This document shows, one piece after another, positions 13,121-23,002 of a stretch of 64,000 nt of DNA. The notes below the pieces were generated by a model. The model made no database searches. It saw only the letters and a list, made by a program, of their open reading frames with translations, and had not been told where the DNA came from. The DNA comes from Tipula vernalis. Its lineage: Eukaryota > Arthropoda > Insecta > Diptera > Tipulidae. Where the stretch lies: positions 112,396,838 to 112,460,837 of the forward strand of contig OY282558.1 in NCBI GenBank assembly GCA_958295665.1, in the 5' to 3' direction. The position numbers were made by a program, and so were the translations under genes. Every line of letters starts with the position of its first letter. Within the stretch, counting starts at the first letter, position 1.

Positions 13121-13197
13121 TCAGTCCAGTCGCTGCGGCCTGATGAAAAGATTGATTTTTTCATAATCATAAGCTCATCAGTTCGAAACTGGATTGA
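13121..13197 (+). ncRNA. Hammerhead-like motif, copy 2 (intact core)
   Basis: Elements in order: stem III 5' strand TCAGTCCAG (13121-13129), TC with the predicted cut after C13131, stem-I hairpin GCTGCGGC (13132-13139), core CTGATGA (13140-13146), a 38-nt stem-II region, GAAA (13185-13188), and stem III 3' strand CTGGATTGA (13189-13197). Core boxes and the GTC triplet match the hammerhead consensus and stem III is nine pairs with one G-U. Stem I is very short and stem II pairs only weakly in this copy. It could be chance within a hairpin-rich repeat. Confidence 0.35.
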
Positions 13198-13592
13198 ATT
13201 CTCTTACAATCTTCGGAACATATTAAAATCAAACATACGTTGGTTCAATGTCAAAAATTTAAAGAAAACAATATAAGTCCTCAGAATCGATATGAAGTTG
13301 TTAAAAGATACAAGTTATGTACTAATTGTCTTCAAGATAATCATCGTGTCCTGGAGTGTAAATCTTCGCCATGTTCATAGTGTTCATTGAAACACCATAC
13401 ATTGCTCCATTTCGGTAAGAGTATCTTATCTAATTCATTAAATGAAAAAACGAAAAGAGTTTAGATAAAAAAAAAGTTGAAGCTTCCTCAAGTCTATCAT
13501 CGTCAGTATCAACATCATTCGGAACCGATTATCATAGTGTTTCTATTCCGAGAGCTATATCAAATCAAATTACTTTAGCCACAGCAGTAGTT

Positions 13593-14687
13593 TTGATTAA
13601 AGATTCATTTGGCAACCGTGTCCCAGGTCGTGTTCTTTTAGATAGCGGTTCCCAAGCAAATTTTTTGACTCAAAATATGTGCAAAAGGTTGTCTTTAAAA
13701 ACAGAGCCTGTGCATATCAAAATTACCAGAATCAATGGTGACGTATCAACGGCAACAAAAAAAATAACCATTTCCATAGAGTCTCGGACATCTGAGTATA
13801 CGTCAAATCTTAACTGCCTGATAAAGTCCAAAATATCGGAACGGCTTCCATCTTATCGAATCCCGTTCGATCAAAGCTCAATTCAAGAACATGTCCAATT
13901 AACTGATCCGCCTGACACAATTTATTTATTAATTGGTGTGGAGGCATTTGCGGAAATCATGGATGGTGATAAACTAAACATAATTCAGGATCTTCCCATG
14001 TACGATACCGTTTTTAGATACGTAGTCATGGGTAAGACGGGAAATAATCAAATTTTATCGGAAAGGAAATCAGAGTCGGCAAAGACGAGAAATATATCGC
14101 TAAGCGCATTCGAATGTCTGGATGGGAAAATCCAGAAATTCTGGATCATGGCAAGCATTGATGAATCAAAAGCGCACTCGATCGAGGAGAAAATCTCTGA
14201 AGCACATTATTCCAGAAATGCCATTCGAACTGAAACGAGAAGGTATAGTGTTGCCCTTCCAATAAAACATAAGATCAAAGAGTTACGGAATTCTTCGACA
14301 AACGCCTCGAATCAATTTTTGACAATTAAAAGGCGCATTCATAAACACCCAGAATTATTAAAGCAATATTCACAATTTATGTCCGAGTATTTGCAATTAC
14401 AACACATGACTGAGGTAATTAACCCAGACGAAGCCGATTATATCCATAAAATATCTTATTTTATGCCACATCACGCAGTCATTCGCAAAAGCAGTAGCAC
14501 AACTAAACTACGCGTTGCTTTTAATGCCTCATCAACATTTTCGACGAACATATCATTGAATGAGTGTCTAATGGTTGGTCCTACTATTCAGCAGGACTTG
14601 TTTTCAATTATTCTGAGATTTCGGAATTACTTTATTGGCAAGATTTACAAAAAATTTGGTGGCGTGAGTCAGAATCGGTACCGTTAA
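13593..14687 (+). pseudogene. BEL-Pao pol: protease and N-terminal RT
   Basis: An open run of 364 codons. The aspartic protease motif LLDSGSQANFLT sits at about residues 16-27. The linker and RT N-terminus follow (SVALPIKHKIKELRNSS, IRKSSSTTKLRVAFNAS, LNECLMVGPTIQQDLFSI). At FRNY (near 14632) the text jumps to QKIWWRESES in another frame. The part between, which in this family carries the first catalytic Asp (ADIEKMY-type motif), is absent. A deletion of about 100 bp with a frameshift explains this and makes the RT inactive. Confidence 0.88.
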
Positions 14688-15886
14688 AGTGTTATAAACT
14701 CAGAACAGTAACATACGGCACAGCGAGTGCTGCATTCCTCGCAATTCGTACATTGGTCCAGTTGGCCAAGGATGGACAGTCAATTTTTCCGGAAGCTTCA
14801 AAGGTGCTTGAGCAGGGCTTTTATGTTGACGATGTTTTGACTGGTTCTGACAATCTGGAATCCGCGACGAAGTTCACGAGTGATCTTGTAGATCTTTTGA
14901 GTAGAGGACGATTTGACTTACGTAAAATAACCTCAAACTATCCAGAAGTGTCGTCTTTGGACGAGTCACATCATTCGAAATCGATTTCAATTCTTGGGAT
15001 GCAGTGGAACATCGAAACTGATAAATTCAATTTTTCGTTTCAAAAATATAGTATCGTGCAACAATCCACGAAAAGGTCAGTATTATCGGAAATTATGCAA
15101 TTGTTTGACCCATTAGGTCTATGCGCATCTATTGTCTTCGAAGCAAAATATTTCATGCAAACACTCTGGGCAACAAAGGTGGGATGGAACGAAATCTTAC
15201 CATCCCAATTGCATGATCACTGGAACGAGTTTAAACGTCAATTGATTTCGATTGATGAAATATCTATTCCGAGATGTGTTGTTATGCCAATGGCAAGGTC
15301 GATCGAGCTTCACGGATTCGGAGACGCATCCGAAAAAGGTTACAAATGTGTAGTATAAATTCGTAGTCTTGATTCTGAGAATAATGTATTAGTTAATTTC
15401 GTTTGCTCGAAAAGCAGAGTTGCTCCTCTGAGAACTGAAACCATACCACGTTTAGAATTTTGCGCTTCACTTCTGCTGGCCCAAGTGGTTTACAAAGTTG
15501 TATGCGCGATGAAGGTTAAATTCAACTCAATGTTCTTTTATACAGATTCCGAGATTACGTTGCATAGAATAAGGTCGAGTCCAGGGCGATTTAAAAGTTT
15601 CGTAGCCAACAGGAATTCTAAAATACAAAATTTAAGTTCCCCAGATCACTGGAAACACGTTCCTTCGTTAGAAAATCCTGCAGATTTGGTTTCCCGAGGG
15701 CTCATGCCTAAAGAATTATCAAGTTGTGATCAGTGGTGGAAAGGTCCGCCGTTCATAAATAAAAGGGTTTTAATATTACCTAAGCAACCTATTTTGTCAA
15801 ACCTAGAATCAGGACCAGTAAAAATTTCCACTATATCAGTCGAAAGTGCAGTGACAATTGAGGAATGGATTTCTGTAGTAAAGTAG
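14640..15886 (+). pseudogene. BEL-Pao pol: RT palm/thumb and RNase H
   Basis: After the deletion the frame runs KCYKLRTVTYGTASAAFLA, then the RT active site FYVDDVLTGSD near 14820, and the thumb (QLFDPLGLCASIVFEAKY). RNase H begins with SIELHGFGDASEKG near 15300. A stop at 15356-15358 breaks it; translation continues in the same frame for RLEFCASLLLAQVVYKV and FFYTDSEITLHRIRSS, then VPSLENPADLVSRG, typical of BEL, to a TAG at 15884-15886. Confidence 0.87.
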
Positions 15887-15968
15887 TCCAAAAAATAAAA
15901 CGTCTCAAAAAATATCAGATCGCACATCATCGGCACAACCGCTACAAGTCTGTGACCTTGATGGCGCC

Positions 15969-17279
15969 TTGAAACTTATTATCAAGCATATACGACAATT
16001 CTACTATTCATCGGAAATTCATCAGCTTCGAAGAAATCAGTGCGTTTCTCGTCAAAGTAAACTAATTTCTCTTGCTCCGTTTCTGGATTGTGATGGAGTG
16101 ATGAGGGTCGGTGGTCGATTGAAAAATGCTGATGTTTTATTTGATCATATACATCAACTAGTGGTGCCAGGATCACATTCATTTGTAAAAGTACTGGTTC
16201 GGAATGAACACAGTCGTCTTCTTCATGCGGGACCTCAAACCGTCCTCTATAATCTAAGACAACGATTTTGGATCAAAGGTGGCCGAAATTTGTGTCGAAA
16301 GGTGGTAGGAGAGTGTATACGTTGTGTCCGAGCAAGACCTCACACTTTACAGCAAATCATGGGTCAATTACACGATCATCGAGTTCGACCTTCGAGACCA
16401 TTCCAAAATGTCGGCATAGATTTCTGTGGCCCATTTTTGACTACCAGTAAATTAAGATCAAGGGTATAGGTTTATGTTGCAATATTTCTATGTTTCGCGA
16501 CAAAGGCGATCCATATGGAAGTGGTGTCGGATTTGCCCACTTCTGCTTTTGTAGCTTCTCTTCGACGATTTTTGTCTCGGCACGGGCTATGTTCAGCCAT
16601 ATATTCGGACAATGCCACTAAGTTTGTCGGGTCGCAGTACGAGCTACTCGCGATCTTCGACGTTTATTTTTGTCGGAATTACATCAAACCGAAGTGCTCA
16701 AGTTTTGCTTGGAATCGAATATTCAATGGCATGCGATTCCACCGCGGTCTCCCCATTTCGGAGGATTGTGGGAGGCGGCAGTTAAGAGCGCCAAACACCA
16801 CATTAAACAAGTTCTCAGCAATTATGCCTTTTCTATTGAACAGTTGAATACCATTATTGTTCAGATTGAAGCATGCTTGAATTGACGTACGATAGGACCA
16901 ATGTCAGACGATCCAAATGATTTTGAGTGTTTGACGCCTGGATATTTTTTGATTGGGCAGCCAATCAATTCAAATTCCGATCCATCATTGCTACATTTAG
17001 ATTTTTAACCGACTCAGTTATTTTCAAAAGGTTCAACATACATTTCAAAGGTTTTGGAAACGATGGCAAGAGGAGTATTTAAGTCAATTACAGCAACGTC
17101 GAAAATGGGATGTACCGTGTAAGTCTCCACAGATCGGAGATCTTGTCGTATTAAAGGAAGATAATATGCCTCCTTTGGCCTATGAATCGAATCATCAACG
17201 TTCACCAGGGTCAAGATGGGTATGTGAGAGTGGTCACGATTAAAACGTCGAACTCAGAATTTAAGCGTGCAATAACTCG
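15969..17279 (+). pseudogene. BEL-Pao pol: integrase, split by the 6.5-kb element
   Basis: The HHCC zinc-binding part is VRNEHSRLLHAG with ECIRCVRARP. Catalytic residues: Asp in FQNVGIDFCGPF (about 16410), Asp in AIYSDNATKFVG (about 16605), Glu in PHFGGLWEAAVKSA in a shifted frame (about 16750). Stops and shifts occur at 16467, near 16700, at 16883 and after. The C-terminus reads SNSEFKRAITR up to 17280, where the 6.5-kb transposon is inserted. It resumes at 23805 as CRLPVNVESVPDNI with a stop at 23849-23851. Confidence 0.87.
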
Positions 17280-17651
17280 TACACGGAGAGAAAAAATTAC
17301 TAATCTGATTCCTATATGATTATTGAAATCAAATTATATTACTCTGTACTATATATTTTGTAAAATTTACTATGTACATGGAAGTCTTTCCTACTTACAT
17401 AATATTATTTACTATATGGTAATCACTGCTATAATATTATCCAATTTAATATATTAAATAGGAATACTTCCTATATATAACACATAGAATCAGTTACAAA
17501 ATCATATAATATGGGGAAACCCCTTTATTTTGACACAGTTGAAAAAAAGATTTCTTTTGTAAAGTATTCATTGTATATTCCGTGTTCATAGTAGAAGGAG
17601 CTAAAATAATTGTCACTTAATATAATTAATATTTATTCGTGATCTTATGAT

Positions 17652-20184
17652 ATGGATAGTATTGGTGAATTGTTGGATCAATGGGGCTTTGGACATCTCC
17701 ATTCTTTATTTATTGGTAAGTTATTGTGGCATTTTGTGTAAATTTTGTGTTTGTGATAAAATTGTGTGTTATTAGGTTAAGCACACTTATAAGAATTAAA
17801 CTCTAAAAACTATCGTGTGTTATAAAAAATGTGGTATCCTGTGTAAGCTTTTGTTGTAGTGCATATATACGAGAAAATTAAAATAGTTATTTCTTTATAG
17901 TTTAATTTTGTGAATTTATGCTTTTATATAAAATTAATAGTCATCCCACTCTTAAATTAAAAAAAAAATATTCTCAAAAACACCTGCATTGTTAGAACTA
18001 TTTACATAGTAGTATTTGCTATATAAGATCACTAATATAATAATATTTTAGTAGTAATTTACCATATAGCAAATTCTACTATGTAAATAGTACTGGCAAT
18101 TTTGAAAACGTTTCGTTTTGCATGTGGCATTACATCATAATATTGAATATATTGAATAAATAACGCCTTTCAATTTTAACTGGCAAATTTGTTAGAAAAT
18201 GTATTTTATGTGCGGCTTTGAGGGTTTCTGTATTATCTATTATCTATATAATCTATTTAATATTATAAAGTAGTTAGTTTGTATATTAGTGATCGCAAAT
18301 CTCAAACAACTGGACCAATTTTCACTGGACAAACTTTTTATATTTTACTCATCAACCCGCCCTTTATTTCGACAGAACAAGAGTTTACAATAGAGAGCTT
18401 CTCTGAGCTTCAGTATGAATGTTTGATAGATTTATTTCCCAAAGCTGGTCCGCGGAACAAATTTTGGGCAAAATATAAAAGCCATTTTTGTCCGGCCCAG
18501 GTAAATATATCAATAATGTCCCTAATTATGATGGTCGCGTCGATAACAATTGAAAATATAAATTTAATGTAGTTTTACATCACTTATTTAAATTGTATAA
18601 TTCAATTTTTTATAGTCGATATAAAAGTGTTATTGACACGACAATTATTATATAAGGATTGTTATGTATTACTTTTCATACAATTAATATAAAACTCTAT
18701 GTTTACGAATTGTTCACAGTGTACTACAGTCAGTGCTACAACATATGAAGACTCCGAATCTTTAATATCAATCACACCGGAGCCTAATACAGTAAGTTTT
18801 TTAGAAATATTAATTATAAATTTTGATTATTATATATAGTACAATAATATATCTTTCTACTTACAGGTCATACCCGTACGCAACGTAATTATAATGAATT
18901 TAGAGCCGAATAATCTCGAAGCGTATTTAAAATGTGCGAATGACATTATAATTCAAAACTATTATAATAAAAATAATTCGTTAGACAATAAAAACCGCAA
19001 CTCACTTGCAAATTTAATCATAAATGCAGAGTTTAACAATTGTGTAAACAAACAAAAGTTTGTTATCAACACCGAACGATTCCTAGAGCTAACTTCGGAG
19101 ATTCTTAAGTTATTTCCAAAAGAACCAGAATTCCTTTATTATATTAAATATAATGCAGAAACTCGGTCTGTGGCTAAAGGAAAATTGTGGGAAAGCTATA
19201 ATTATCTAAAAAAAAGATTACGCGATATCCACCAAAATGATAATCAATGCGAAGAAATTAATACGGACGTTGTAGAATCACTAAAATTTTTAGAAACACA
19301 CTTTGAGCCACTCGAAGAAGTTATTTCGGCATGGAAAGACACATTCAAAATGAGAGCAAAATTAGTTGAAAGCCCAACTTCCACTACCACGATTGAGCAA
19401 TATTTTGTAAAGTTTCCTGTTTTGAAAGGGCCATCCGGTAGCGCACTATTATTAATCGACTTCGGAATAAAATATCCTAATTATGAAAACAAATTATTTG
19501 AAAATTGGGCTTCAATAAATACTAAAATTATTAGAATAGCTGATTCAAAACAATCGGTTGAAATACAATTGGCAAAACAACAAAAATGCACCGAGATTTT
19601 AATGTTGTGTATATTACCGTTTCTGCTACCACATGCCTATTTAAAAAAAAACAAAAACAGCAAACGTTTCAAGCTAACCAAACAGGAGATTTTAGAGAAC
19701 ATCTTTATTCATGTAACAGTAAGTTTTAATCCTTACATCAGGATATTCTGATTCTGATTTGTTTTATATAATTTCTTTATAGGACGGAAACTTGCTTAAC
19801 GAAAATATAGCAACTCATTTGGAGAAACTTAAGAAATATAATCGTACGTTCCAACCTATGGTAGTTTTTGTAGGAGATACACTTAGTAAGTAAAGTTTGT
19901 ATCAAATGAAATAATCATTCTACAACATGAAATTTTTAATTATTCCAGATAATTGAATAGCTTCATACGTAATTATAAATGATGTTTTATTTAAAACTGA
20001 AAGTCCTTTAGCGGCAATTGATTTATGCTTTAAGGCATTTCATGTGCTAAACGCAACCTACCCAGAGGGCAGTCAGCTGATTTGGAACTTTATTCAAAAG
20101 GTCATCTATGGATTGATCACCCAGTTTGATTTAGAATTTATTAGTGTAAACTCACTAATTAACGAAATTTCCCAATTACCTTAA
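17652..20184 (+). CDS. SAM-domain transposon protein, six coding exons, 479 aa
   Basis: Exons: 17652-17715, 18376-18500, 18720-18791, 18867-19718, 19783-19885, 19961-20184. All introns are GT-AG and the phases agree, giving 480 codons with the stop. Exons 1 and 2 build a SAM domain (residues about 1-58): LLDQWGFGHLHSLFI, then IESFSELQYECLIDLFPKAG and PRNKFWAKYK. The middle part, about residues 88-371, is mostly helical, charged and Lys rich, with LVESPTSTTTIEQYF and VKFPVLKGPSGSALLLIDFG. The tail has FQPMVVFVGDTL, YVIINDVLFKTESPLAAID and YPEGSQLIWNFIQK, a set I recognise from multi-copy SAM-type transposon proteins of fish and insects. For the last exon the acceptor at gaatag (19960) keeps the frame open; using ttccag (19948) would meet a TGA. 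The ATG in exon 1 is the first in frame and leads straight into the SAM fold. SAM domains often form oligomers, so it may be an accessory to the transposase; that is inference. Confidence 0.75.
17997..18091. repeat. 28-bp inverted repeat in intron 1 of the SAM gene
   Basis: Left arm 17997-18024 and right arm 18064-18091 are reverse complements with one mismatch (core tttacatagtag, tttgctatat). A 39-nt AT-rich loop lies between. It could be a remnant of a small palindromic element or a hairpin in the pre-mRNA. Confidence 0.75.
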
Positions 20185-20439
20185 ATTTGAAATTATATAA
20201 TAGATAGGTTTATACTGCAATATGTTTTGAAATACAACTGAATTTGATAAAAGAGGTGAATTGAATTTTTTTTAATGTTGTTTTAAAAAGTCAAACTTTT
20301 TACAGCTTACGTCCTTCGATGTAAATATTTATTACAGTTTTTGCTTATTTACTTTATAGATTAATAGACACGGACAAGTTGACTGAAACTATCCCAAACG
20401 ACTCAGAGAGATATTGTGCTTACGGCTTCCTCTATTTAG

Positions 20440-20489
20440 GTAAATAATATTCCTTATTAAGCCAAAGATTATATATTTATATACATATA

Positions 20490-20573
<84 letters not shown>

Positions 20574-20599
20574 TATCTAACAGTTTTCTCTTGTTTCAG
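20440..20599 (+). other. Probable 5'-UTR intron of the transposase gene, containing a (TA)n array
   Basis: A donor tttag|gtaaataat at 20440 and an acceptor cttgtttcag ending at 20599 lie just upstream of the transposase ATG. About 90 bp of TA repeats fill 20484-20571. The upstream exon would be non-coding and near 20360-20439. Confidence 0.5.
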
Positions 20600-20608
20600 G
20601 CAAATAAA

Positions 20609-23002
20609 ATGATATGTTACCATCCGAATTGTAATAACTATAACTTTAATAGTTTTACTTATTATTTAGATCATTTAAATCTTTATCACAAATATGAAAA
20701 TATATTCATTTGTAATCAATGCGATAATGAACGACATTTCATAAATTTTAGATCTTTTAAGAGTCATCTTGCCAAACATACGAAAGAGTTTGTCCCAATT
20801 GATAATACATTATGTGTCTCAATTGAGGAAGAAAACGGCTATGCATCGAATAATATTTCTTCTCCTGGTGAATATAGTGAACCAGATAAAACTGATAAGG
20901 AGTTTATTCCGAATTTAAATAAGGTTACATTTATTGAGGTTCTAAAAAAACTAAATTCTCATCTAGTACAAGATTTATATAACATGCAAAATATAAATAA
21001 AAAATATATACAATCTATAATCAACATTTTTTGCCAATACAATAATGATTTGTTTACCCATATTGAGGAGCAAATGAGTGCTAATATCAAAGATTCCGAA
21101 GCTAATGAAGAAGTGTCAATTATTTTATCAGAAGTTAAATCATCATTATCAAAAATTTCAACCGAACACAAAAGAAATAAAGAATTAAAGACAAATCATT
21201 CATACATAGAACCGAAAAGTGTAGTCATTGGAGAACGTGTTGATAATTATAGGCATAACTATAATCTTTTACCGAAAACCATAAATGTAGAGGCGGTTCT
21301 GAATCCAATTAAGCTTGTATTGGAAATTTTGTTTGAAACTCCAAAAGTATTTGATTCGGTTTTGAACTACCTAAAAGATTTAAAATTTCCCTCTCATGAC
21401 ATAAGTAGTTTTATTCAAACCGATTTCTGGAAAGAAAAAACAAACAAGTATAATAAAGATGTCATAATTCTGCCTGTAATTGTATATTACGATGATTTTG
21501 AAACTAACAATGCTTTAGGTTCAAGAACCGGTTTACAAAATTTAGGCGCTGTATATATTTCTTTGCCGTTTCTTCCAAAAGAAATGCACTCAAAACTTGA
21601 AAATATTTTTTTAGTTTTGTTATTCCACAGTTTGGATAGAAAAAAATATGGCAATTCTGTATTTCAACCGGTTATAGATGAACTTAAATATTTGGAAACA
21701 GTAGGCATTGAGGTAAATAAACAAAAAATTGTTTTCTTACTAGCTGCCTGCGTTGGCGATAATAAGGGGCTAAATGGGATGTTAGGGTTCACAGAATCAT
21801 TTTCTGCAAGCTACTTTTGTAGATTTTGCAAAATGGTTAAACACGAAACACAAAGTTGTAATAAACTGTCCTTGGATATGTTGAGAAACGATACTAATTA
21901 TAGGGAAGACCTAACGACAAATAACGTTTCTAAAACAGGAATTATTGGACCGTGCATATTTAACCAATTAGATAATTTTAATGTTACTGAAAATTATTCA
22001 GTCGATATTATGCACGATCTGCTAGAAGGGATACTTAATTTTGAGATGGCTTTAATTTTGGATAACTTTATAAATATTAAAAAGTATTTTAAATTGGAGC
22101 AATTAAATAACAGAATTACAAATTTTGATTTTGGTAATTATGAAAATATTAATAAACCCCAATTCATATCAAACGACCATTTAAAAAATCATAAACTGAG
22201 ATATTCGGCTTCGGAGACACTATGGATGGCAAAATTTCTCGGAGTTATAATAGGAGAATTCATACCAGAAAAGGATGAAGAATGGAAAATATTTTTACTT
22301 TTAAGGGAAATTTTAGAAATTTCACTTCAAGATCACATCGATATGATAACTATAGATTACTTGGAATATTTAATTTCAAATCACCATCAATCTTTTATAA
22401 AATGCTTTAACATACCTCTTCGACCCAAACATCACTTTATGTGTCATTATCCTTACATAATGAAAAAAATGGGACCTCTTAAGCAGTTTTGGAGTATGAG
22501 GTTTGAAGGGAAACATAAAATTCTAAAAAATATTGCCAGAATTACTAATTCCAGAAGGAATATTTGTAAGACTATTTTACAACGACTTGCTTTAGCAAAT
22601 GTTAAAACTAGGGGAACAATTGGTGTTAATGAGTGTGAATTTGGCAAGTTTACAACAGATGGAGCATTCAGCTATTTCGAATCTTTTGTTATAAATAACA
22701 AAATATATAAAAAAAATAGAATAATTTATTTAAATGATGATGGCGATGAACCAAAATATGTTAAAATTAAAGGGTTTCTAAAACACGAAAATAATGTAAT
22801 AAAAATATTAGGTAATAAATACGAGATATTATATTTTGATTTTCATAAATATGCTTATGTCGTTAAAGAAAATCCAGAAGTTGAAATACATAATTTTGAG
22901 CTTTTAAGTTATAGAGTAAAGTCTCGGACAAATACCGTGTTTGAATTACAATCTCAATTAAATGTTATAAAATTCCAGAACTTACTGTATTTAATTCCAT
23001 AA
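20609..23002 (+). CDS. Transposase of the two-gene element, 797 aa, intact
   Basis: A single open frame with no internal stop. The ATG at 20609 is the first in frame after the acceptor at 20599. The N-terminus has two Cys/His units, CYHPNCNNYNF..LDHLNLYH and FICNQCDNERHF..FKSHLAKH, that look like C2H2 fingers for DNA binding. A linker of about 180 residues follows. The catalytic region includes IVYYDDFETNNALGS (about residue 292), FLLAACVGDNKGLNGMLGF (about 380) with a knuckle YFCRFCKMVKH, then SVDIMHDLLEGI (about 465). The C-terminal block RPKHHFMCHYPYIMKKMG and QFWSMRFEGKHKILK (about 610-640) is the signature I associate with this transposase group in fish and insects. Asp in DDF and in GD are likely catalytic; the third residue I cannot fix. 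It lies 425 bp after the SAM gene and reads the same way. Intactness suggests recent activity. Confidence 0.8.
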   Translation: MICYHPNCNNYNFNSFTYYLDHLNLYHKYENIFICNQCDNERHFINFRSFKSHLAKHTKEFVPIDNTLCVSIEEENGYASNNISSPGEYSEPDKTDKEFIPNLNKVTFIEVLKKLNSHLVQDLYNMQNINKKYIQSIINIFCQYNNDLFTHIEEQMSANIKDSEANEEVSIILSEVKSSLSKISTEHKRNKELKTNHSYIEPKSVVIGERVDNYRHNYNLLPKTINVEAVLNPIKLVLEILFETPKVFDSVLNYLKDLKFPSHDISSFIQTDFWKEKTNKYNKDVIILPVIVYYDDFETNNALGSRTGLQNLGAVYISLPFLPKEMHSKLENIFLVLLFHSLDRKKYGNSVFQPVIDELKYLETVGIEVNKQKIVFLLAACVGDNKGLNGMLGFTESFSASYFCRFCKMVKHETQSCNKLSLDMLRNDTNYREDLTTNNVSKTGIIGPCIFNQLDNFNVTENYSVDIMHDLLEGILNFEMALILDNFINIKKYFKLEQLNNRITNFDFGNYENINKPQFISNDHLKNHKLRYSASETLWMAKFLGVIIGEFIPEKDEEWKIFLLLREILEISLQDHIDMITIDYLEYLISNHHQSFIKCFNIPLRPKHHFMCHYPYIMKKMGPLKQFWSMRFEGKHKILKNIARITNSRRNICKTILQRLALANVKTRGTIGVNECEFGKFTTDGAFSYFESFVINNKIYKKNRIIYLNDDGDEPKYVKIKGFLKHENNVIKILGNKYEILYFDFHKYAYVVKENPEVEIHNFELLSYRVKSRTNTVFELQSQLNVIKFQNLLYLIP

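Larger units (their letters stand above)
12494..13230 (+). mobile_element. Dispersed repeat with hammerhead-like motif, copy 2
   Basis: The insert is bounded by an 11-bp direct repeat, AAACATACGTT, at 12483-12493 and 13231-13241. Removing one copy plus the insert restores the BEL zinc knuckle frame (GKHT-LVQC). It matches the split copy at 2938-5165. An inverted pair lies inside: attgtaagagaattca near 12645 and tgaattctcttacaat near 13194. A longer, variable target duplication, no transposase and a hammerhead-like motif together recall non-autonomous Penelope-like elements, but that is inference. It carries a MITE at 12715-13098. Confidence 0.7.
11528..13400 (+). pseudogene. BEL-Pao gag, frameshifted and interrupted
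   Basis: Starts MTSSEDEDVKIYEHR and stays open for 242 codons to 12256. This part includes the BEL gag core (LPKFDGSELNWLDFQGIF, then DVAKFHYLISCVRDG). A frameshift near 12253 moves it to another frame that continues ITFDKVIEILRERCKILEAQ to the zinc-knuckle start NCEYCSGKHT at about 12464-12492. There a 737-bp repeat has landed. Coding resumes at 13231 with LVQCQKF, so the knuckle is split between its His and its last Cys. Further down, RYKLCTNCLQDNHRVLECKS gives the second Cys/His motif, followed by a stop near 13377. In the intact family this protein makes the virus-like particle. Confidence 0.85.
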
